A DNA stretch of 64,000 nt, taken from JBFELU01 sp041572755 (GTDB taxonomy: Bacteria; Actinomycetota; Acidimicrobiia; Spongiisociales; UBA11373). The notes beneath the pieces were generated by a model. It was not told where the DNA came from, did not search any database, and saw only the letters and a list, made by a program, of their open reading frames with translations. Of the stretch, positions 58,817 through 64,000 are shown in pieces. Numbering within the stretch: the first letter of the stretch is position 1; every line of letters starts with the position of its first letter. The translations under genes and the position numbers were made by a program. The stretch is taken from NCBI GenBank assembly GCA_041572755.1, contig JBFFRY010000009.1:10398-74397 (forward strand), given 5' to 3'.

Positions 58817-60778
58817 GTGGATACGGGTGTCGACGTCGGCGGGACCTTCACCGATGTGGTTGCTTGGGATGGCACCACTCTGCGAACCGCCAAGGTCCCG
58901 TCGACACCCGATCAGAGTGAAGGGGTGGCGGAGGGGATCGGCACGGCGACGTCCGGGAGGGCCGGTCGGCTGCTGCACGGGACCACCGTGGCGACCAATG
59001 CGGTGCTGGAGGGGAAGGTCGCCCGAACCGTGCTCGTCACGGATGCCGGCTTCCAGGACCTCATCGAAATCGGGCGCCAGGATCGCCCGTCGCTCTACGA
59101 CCTCCACCGAGCCCGACCCGAACCGATTGCGTCCCGTGCCCTGCGGGTCGGCTCGCCGGGGCGGGGAGACCGGTACGGGACTCGGATCGGCGATGTCGAG
59201 GATCCCGGCGGCGTTGCCGACGCGGTGGCGGCGCTCGACCCCGAGGCCGTGGCGGTGGCGCTCCTCTACTCCTTCGTGGATTCTGCGGCTGAGGAGGCTC
59301 TGGCCGAAGCGATCCGGCGTCGCCTGGGGGAGACCCCGGTCTCGGTTTCTTCTGAGGTCGTGGCGGAGTTCCGGGAGTACGAACGCACCTCGACGACGTT
59401 GCTCAACGCCGCGCTGGTCCCCGCCGTGTCCCGCTATCTCGGGTCGCTCCGCCGGCGAGCGGAGTCGGTTGGTGTCGAGGGTTCGATCGAGGTGATGCGG
59501 AGCTCGGGCGGGTTGATCGGTCTGGCCGAGGCCGCCCGGATACCCGCTTCGATTCTCCTGTCGGGGCCGGCCGGGGGTGTCGTGGCGGCATCGGCGCTCG
59601 GCGATGCACTCGGTCACCGGCGGGTTGTCTCCTTCGACATGGGGGGCACCTCGACCGACGTGTGCCGTATCGAGGATGGTCGCCCGGGCGTGACCTACGA
59701 GCGCTCGATCGAGGGCCACCCGTGCCGCATGCCGTCGGTGGCCATCCACACGGTCGGCGCCGGGGGCGGGAGTATCGGATGGGTCGATGGGGGAGGCGCT
59801 TTGCGGGTGGGCCCGCACAGCGCCGGGGCCGTGCCGGGCCCCGTCTGCTACGGCCGCGGGGGAATCGAGCCGGCCGTCACCGACGCCAACCTGGTGGTCG
59901 GCCGGATTGGGAGGGACGCCCGGTTCGGGGGGTCTGTTCGTCTGAACGGCCGAGCCGCCGATCGGGCGTTGAGCCGCCTCGGAGCGGCGATCGGCTTCAG
60001 CGCCGAGGACGCCGCCCTGGGGATGATCGAGGTCGTCGAAGCCCACATGGAGCGGGCCGTCAGGGCGGTCTCGATCGAGGAGGGTGCAGATCCCCGAAGT
60101 GCCGTCTTGGTGGCCTTCGGCGGCGCCGGCGGGCTCCATGCCGTCTCCTTGGCGAAGCGGCTGGCGATGGCCGGCGTGGTGATCCCGGCCCATGCCGGGG
60201 TGTTCTCGGCGCTCGGCCTGCTGCTTGCCCCGCCCCGCGCCGATGAGGCACGCAGCGTGCTGGCGCGTCACGGTGAACTCGGTGAGCTGGAGGCGACGGC
60301 GGACGCGGTGGGAAGGGAGGCCCGTCGTCGAGTGGGCCGGTCGGCGGCCGTTTCGCTGTTGGTCGATGTGCGCTACCTGGGCCAATCCCACGAGACCCAG
60401 ATCCCCTATCGAATAGGTGAGTCGTGGGAGATCCTCGCCGGGCGGTTCCACGACGTTCACCGGCGGCGCAACGGATTTGAGCGGCGGGGCGATCCGATCG
60501 AGATCGTCACCGTCCGTGCCGAGGGGACCGCCCCACCGGCCATGGCGTGGGCAGATGTGCCTGCTTCTCTCCCTGAGGGGGAGCCCCGCCGGGGAGATCG
60601 GGCCGTGCTCCTCGGCGGGAGGGAGGTCCGGGCGTCGGTCTGGTGGCGTCCTGCGCTGGCACCCGGCCGAGAGGTGGTGGGTCCGGCGGTGATCGAGGAA
60701 GCCGATGCCACCACCCTCCTCGAGCCGGGAGATCGCGCCAGGGTGCACGACTCGGGGGCTCTGGAGGTGTCGTGGTAG
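58817..60778 (+). CDS. hyuA: Hydantoinase/5-oxoprolinase subunit A
   Basis: 653 aa ASKHA-fold subunit. TGVDVGGTFTDVVAW at the N terminus, LLHGTTVATNAVLEG, SGPAGGVVAASALG, SFDMGGTSTDVCRI, HTVGAGGGSIGW and AGAVPGPVCYGRGG are diagnostic. With subunit B it opens cyclic amides such as hydantoins or 5-oxoproline with ATP; substrate unknown. GTG start at 58817; coupled to hyuB (TAGTG). Confidence 0.94.
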   Translation: MDTGVDVGGTFTDVVAWDGTTLRTAKVPSTPDQSEGVAEGIGTATSGRAGRLLHGTTVATNAVLEGKVARTVLVTDAGFQDLIEIGRQDRPSLYDLHRARPEPIASRALRVGSPGRGDRYGTRIGDVEDPGGVADAVAALDPEAVAVALLYSFVDSAAEEALAEAIRRRLGETPVSVSSEVVAEFREYERTSTTLLNAALVPAVSRYLGSLRRRAESVGVEGSIEVMRSSGGLIGLAEAARIPASILLSGPAGGVVAASALGDALGHRRVVSFDMGGTSTDVCRIEDGRPGVTYERSIEGHPCRMPSVAIHTVGAGGGSIGWVDGGGALRVGPHSAGAVPGPVCYGRGGIEPAVTDANLVVGRIGRDARFGGSVRLNGRAADRALSRLGAAIGFSAEDAALGMIEVVEAHMERAVRAVSIEEGADPRSAVLVAFGGAGGLHAVSLAKRLAMAGVVIPAHAGVFSALGLLLAPPRADEARSVLARHGELGELEATADAVGREARRRVGRSAAVSLLVDVRYLGQSHETQIPYRIGESWEILAGRFHDVHRRRNGFERRGDPIEIVTVRAEGTAPPAMAWADVPASLPEGEPRRGDRAVLLGGREVRASVWWRPALAPGREVVGPAVIEEADATTLLEPGDRARVHDSGALEVSW

Positions 60779-62313
60779 TGGACGCCGTCACTCTGGAGGT
60801 GGCTCGCAATCGATTTGCGGCGGTCGCCGACGAGATGGGTGCGGTGCTGCGGCGGACGGCGTACTCACCGAACATCAAGGAACGCGCCGACTGCTCGGCG
60901 GCGGTGTTCGTCCCCGATGGGGAGATGCTGGCTCAAGCCGAGCACATCCCCGTGCATCTGGGTTCGATGCCGGCGTCGGTGGCGGCCGTCATCGAGCGAT
61001 TCCCGGTCGAACCGGGGGTGCAGTTCGCGGTCAACGATCCCTTTCACGGCGGCACCCATCTCAACGATCTCACGCTGGTCCGCCCGGTGTTTGCCGATGA
61101 GACGCTGATCGGCTGGGTCGCCAATCGGGCTCACCACGCCGACGTCGGCGGCACGGCCCCGGGCTCGATGCCGGCCACTGCGATCCGCCTCGAGGAGGAG
61201 GGCTGTGTCGTTGCCCCGATGGTGGCGGTGCGTGATGGTGCCTGGGTGCCGGAGTTCCTCGAACCGTTCCTCGACGCCACCCGCACACCCGATGAGCGGC
61301 TCGGTGATCTGTCGGCCCAGTTGGGCGCCAACGAGGCCGGCGCCGACCGCCTGCTGGAGGCGGTTGCCGCCGAAGGCCGGGCTCGTCACGAGGTCGTGGC
61401 GCGCAGCCTGCTCGACTACGGAGAGAACCGCATGAGGGCCGCCGTCGAACGCCTGCCCGACGGGGAGTACCCCTTCGAGGATGTCATGGAGTGGGGCGAC
61501 CGCGACTTGATCATCAGGGTGCTCGTGTCGATCTCCGGAGGAACCCTGGCGGCGGACTTCACGGGCACCGACGACCAGATCGAGGGCAACATCAACGCCG
61601 TCGACGCCGTCACTCGGTCCTGTCTGCTCTATGCGGTTCGGGTGGCCACCGACCCCACCATTCCGGCGAACGGCGGGTGCTACCGGCCGATTTCGCTCGT
61701 CGCTCCGGAGGGGAGCCTGGTGGGGGCTCGACCGCCGGTGGCGGTGGCGGCCGGCAACGTCGAGACGAGCCAACGGATCGCCGACGTGATCCTCGGGGCA
61801 CTGGCGCAGGCGGCCCCGGACCAGGTGCCGGCGGCTTCTCAGGGAACGATGAACAACGTGCTCATCGGTTCGGAAGACGCCGTCTACTACGAGACGGTCG
61901 CCGGCGGGGAGGGCGCTCTTCCCTATCGCCACGGTCAGTCGGGCATTCACACGGGCATGACCAACACCAAGAACACCCCCATCGAGTCGCTCGAGACCCA
62001 CTACCCATTCCGGGTGGTGGCGACCGGGCTGCGCACCGGGAGCGGCGGGGCCGGGCACTTCAGGGGAGGTGAGGGGATCGAGAGGGAGATCGAGTTCCTG
62101 GCCCCGGCAACCCTGTCGCTGATGGGTGAGCGGCGTCGCAACCGCCCGTGGGGCCTGGCGGGAGGTGGTCCCGGCGCTTGTGGCGAGGATTGGCTGCGGC
62201 GGCGTGACCGGTCGCCGGAGCGACTCCCCGGGAAGGTCACCCTCGAGGTGGAGCCGGGTGATCGGCTGCGGGTCCTCACTCCCGGGGGCGGGGGCTGGGG
62301 TCCACCGGCGTAG
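60778..62313 (+). CDS. hyuB: Hydantoinase/5-oxoprolinase subunit B
   Basis: 511 aa. FAAVADEMGAVLRRTAYSPNIKERAD, HIPVHLGSMPASV, FAVNDPFHGGTHLNDLTLV, HHADVGGTAPGSMP, FTGTDDQIEGNINAV and the late GGEGIEREIEFLAPATLS identify HyuB. The GTG at 60778 shares its G with the hyuA TAG and lies 10 nt after GGAGG. A strong hairpin after the stop ends the pair. Confidence 0.94.
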   Translation: MDAVTLEVARNRFAAVADEMGAVLRRTAYSPNIKERADCSAAVFVPDGEMLAQAEHIPVHLGSMPASVAAVIERFPVEPGVQFAVNDPFHGGTHLNDLTLVRPVFADETLIGWVANRAHHADVGGTAPGSMPATAIRLEEEGCVVAPMVAVRDGAWVPEFLEPFLDATRTPDERLGDLSAQLGANEAGADRLLEAVAAEGRARHEVVARSLLDYGENRMRAAVERLPDGEYPFEDVMEWGDRDLIIRVLVSISGGTLAADFTGTDDQIEGNINAVDAVTRSCLLYAVRVATDPTIPANGGCYRPISLVAPEGSLVGARPPVAVAAGNVETSQRIADVILGALAQAAPDQVPAASQGTMNNVLIGSEDAVYYETVAGGEGALPYRHGQSGIHTGMTNTKNTPIESLETHYPFRVVATGLRTGSGGAGHFRGGEGIEREIEFLAPATLSLMGERRRNRPWGLAGGGPGACGEDWLRRRDRSPERLPGKVTLEVEPGDRLRVLTPGGGGWGPPA

Positions 62314-62320
62314 ACGTCGG

Positions 62321-62356
62321 GGAGCCCCCGGATGAGCCGTCATCATCGGGGGCTCC
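62321..62356 (+). terminator. Terminator of hyuAB
   Basis: GGAGCCCCCG and CGGGGGCTCC form a 10-bp stem, extended by GATGA/TCATC with a 2-nt bulge and a GCCG loop, beginning 8 nt after the hyuB stop. Confidence 0.7.
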
Positions 62357-62424
62357 TCGGGGCCGGTGTACCGGCCGTGCGCAGGCGCCTCTGGAGACGC
62401 CGACGCGGTTCTGTGAACCTCGGT

Positions 62425-62523
62425 CTAGGTGTGTCCCGGCCGGAAGACGGCCAACACCGGTGCGGCGTGCAGCACCAGGAATGTGGCGATCCCAAACACC
62501 AGGAGCACGACTCGATTGCGCAT
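62425..62523 (-). CDS. Small hydrophobic peptide (32 aa)
   Basis: MRNRVVLLVFGIATFLVLHA followed by APVLAVFRPGHT: a basic N terminus and a long hydrophobic stretch, i.e. a one-span membrane peptide or a bare signal-like sequence with an ALA-type cleavage option. AAGGTGA lies 7 nt before the ATG at 62523. No family recognised. It lies between the hyuAB terminator and the TPR gene, 93 nt downstream of the latter on the same strand. Confidence 0.5.
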   Translation of the reverse strand: MRNRVVLLVFGIATFLVLHAAPVLAVFRPGHT

Positions 62524-62616
62524 GGTCTTCACCTTTGCTCGACGTGCCGGCCATGGTGGAGGAAGGGTGTCTCGCCGGTGTCTCAGGAGTGTCTCTGAGA
62601 GGGTCGAACCTTGCGC

Positions 62617-64000
62617 TCAATCGAGGCGGGTGCCCCGGGTTCGTGCGGGATGACCGTCGTCGCGGAGGGCCGCCAGGTCCCGCCGCACGGTTGCCGGACT
62701 GGCCTCCAGGGCGTCGGCCAGGTCGTGAATGGTGGGGGCTCCACCCTGGGCATCGGCCTCGTCGAGGAGGCGGAGGAGGCGATGGCGGCGGCGCCCGATA
62801 CGATCGACGATCGCCTCGTCTCCCGGAGCGGCGAGGGTCCAGGTGACCGCAACCATGTCGTCGGTCCGCACCGGTCTTCCGCTCGGGGTGTCGATGGCCG
62901 CCATGCGGTGCACCACCTGCAACGGCCGGCGGGCCGCCCAGGTCTCGGTGAGTTCCCGGTGGATCGGCACATTGCGCAAGGCTGATCGGCGGTCGGCTTC
63001 GCTCAGATCGGCCAACGTGGACCGGAGTTCGTTGTGGGCGAGTTCAAGGTATTGGTCACTCAACTCGGCTGATCCGATAGAAGCCAAGGCAAGGCTGTGG
63101 AAGTAGGGAACAAGGTATCCCAATTCAATGCCTGGGCGGAACTGATCCATCGCCTGTTGAGTCTCTCTGAGGGCGTCCTCGTTTTGACCGAGCGCGAGTA
63201 GCAGCCTGCCTTTGAGAGCCTTGGCGCTGAGAGCGAGGTCGGGCATGCCTGTGTCCGCACAGATGCGTTCAGCTTCGGAAGCGTGTTTGAGGCCTTCCCG
63301 GGGATCTCCAGCATGGAGTTCGCTCGCGCCGAACTCTCTGAGGATCTGACCCATTAGCCACCAATCCTCGACTTGCGTCGCCTTGGAGACAGCGCCTCTC
63401 AGCAGGGACCTTGCGCTCTCTATCGCATTCCGTCTGGCAGCGATGCTTCCCAGATTGGCTTGGCACGTAGCTTCACCGCGTAGATCGCCGATCTCCTCGT
63501 AGATCTCAAGAGCTTGAAGTGTGTCTTGCTCGGCGGTGTTGTCTTGGCCGAGCATGGCATGCCGCATCCACGCGGCATTCGAGAGAACAAGGGCTAGGCC
63601 TCGCCGGTTTCCCATCGCAGAGTATGTGGTGACCGACTGGTCGAACGCCTCAAGCGCCGTACCGAGGAGACCTTGGATGACAAGCAGAATCCCCAGGTTC
63701 ATCTGGTAGACCGCCTCACCATGACGCCACCCGATTGACCGGCTGATCTCGATGGCTCTCCGATAGTCCACGGCAGCAGCGTCCGGTTCGCCGCGTTCCA
63801 TGCGCAGAGTGGCCAGCATGCCGAGCACGTCGGCCTGGCCTCTGGCGTCGCTCAAGTCACCGTAGAGAGCGAGCGCCGCCAGAAGCTGCGACTCAGCCTC
63901 CTCGAACCGCTGCAGGTCGATCAGGTTCTGGCCCAGGGCGTTGCGGGCGTCGGCTTGCCGACGCCGATCGGCGCCTCGGAACTCGGCGGCCCTCTCGAGG
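62617..64000 (-). CDS. TPR-repeat protein with C-terminal DeoR-type HTH (5' end outside window)
   Basis: The frame is open through the right edge, so the N terminus is missing; at least 461 residues are seen. Most of it is tetratricopeptide repeats (for example GEAVYQMNLGILLVIQGLLG and RGEATCQANLGSIAARRNA) as in signal-transduction ATPases of the AfsR/MalT type. The last part TIHDLADALEASPATVRRDLA is a DeoR-like helix-turn-helix. Having TPRs before a C-terminal DeoR HTH is unusual. A nucleotide-binding domain may lie upstream but cannot be seen. Confidence 0.8.
   Translation of the reverse strand, partial: LERAAEFRGADRRRQADARNALGQNLIDLQRFEEAESQLLAALALYGDLSDARGQADVLGMLATLRMERGEPDAAAVDYRRAIEISRSIGWRHGEAVYQMNLGILLVIQGLLGTALEAFDQSVTTYSAMGNRRGLALVLSNAAWMRHAMLGQDNTAEQDTLQALEIYEEIGDLRGEATCQANLGSIAARRNAIESARSLLRGAVSKATQVEDWWLMGQILREFGASELHAGDPREGLKHASEAERICADTGMPDLALSAKALKGRLLLALGQNEDALRETQQAMDQFRPGIELGYLVPYFHSLALASIGSAELSDQYLELAHNELRSTLADLSEADRRSALRNVPIHRELTETWAARRPLQVVHRMAAIDTPSGRPVRTDDMVAVTWTLAAPGDEAIVDRIGRRRHRLLRLLDEADAQGGAPTIHDLADALEASPATVRRDLAALRDDGHPARTRGTRLD

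Noticed and set aside
58778..60748. Long minus-strand extension upstream of the Nfu_N protein
   Set aside because: Open only because it is opposite hyuA; no homology, and the Nfu_N gene has its own ribosome site and ATG at 58777.
60865..62346. 493-codon minus-strand frame opposite hyuB
   Set aside because: Shadow of a clear HyuB coding region; no recognisable domain.
1..64000. Mobile elements, prophage, defence islands, rRNA operons, CRISPR arrays
   Set aside because: No transposase, integrase, phage structural gene, terminal inverted repeats, cas gene or rRNA sequence was recognised; composition looks uniform.

Overview
The window is high-GC, densely coded chromosomal DNA from an actinobacterium. 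The evidence is a WhiB-family protein, a GlnR-type orphan regulator beside glutamine synthetase genes, a methylmalonyl-CoA epimerase next to a small carboxylase-epsilon-like protein, many GTG/TTG starts, and many genes whose start codon lies only 6-8 nt after a TANNNT -10 element (probable leaderless transcripts). The mixture suggests Acidimicrobiia or a relative; that placement is inference from gene content only. No rRNA, CRISPR array, phage or insertion sequence was seen. One tRNA gene (Pro, CGG) is present.

Layout. 0.1-3 kb: a run of small minus-strand genes (a very basic 41-aa protein, a 75-aa unknown, a Cys-rich mini-protein behind a 22-aa ORF, an RRM RNA-binding protein, DUF1059, a YdhR-like protein, a lipoprotein). 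3-7 kb: TrkH, unknown and small membrane proteins. 7.1-10.5 kb: nadA-nadB-nadC with a readable promoter and a palindromic operator. 10.5-16.5 kb: a complete peptide ABC importer; its binding protein appears circularly permuted. 16.6-20.1 kb: dnaX, recR and a QTMAN-like glycosyltransferase. 20.2-25 kb: thiolase, methylmalonyl-CoA epimerase, histidine kinase, PHP phosphoesterase, cyclophilin lipoprotein. 25-27.4 kb: lysC-asd and tRNA-Pro. 27.4-30.8 kb: CNNM/CBS protein, lone receiver, NfeD-like protein, WhiB. 30.7-33.9 kb: selA-selB. 33.9-37.8 kb: Nudix, MBL-fold and two tandem M23 endopeptidases. 37.8-41.4 kb: Mrp, HesB/IscA, RidA, ALDH7. 41.4-44.6 kb: glycosyltransferase, Lrp regulator and tyrosine phenol-lyase. 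44.7-46.9 kb: a Phe-rich leader peptide followed by a chorismate mutase-prephenate dehydratase-DAHP synthase fusion. 46.9-53 kb: M15 peptidase, GT2, GlnR and two divergent glutamine synthetases. 53-58.8 kb: a pterin/folate cluster (folM-like, folB, a folK-folE fusion) and unknowns. 58.8-62.3 kb: hydantoinase/oxoprolinase A and B. The right edge holds a partial TPR protein with a C-terminal DeoR-type HTH.

The genes are mostly housekeeping: NAD synthesis, aspartate-family and aromatic amino acids, nitrogen assimilation, folate, peptide uptake, selenocysteine insertion and cell-wall hydrolysis. The most unusual items are (1) the Phe-codon leader peptide with mutually exclusive hairpins in front of the triple-fusion aromatic enzyme, (2) the permuted peptide-binding protein, (3) the FolK-FolE fusion starting at CTG, and (4) the set of tiny minus-strand genes at the left edge.
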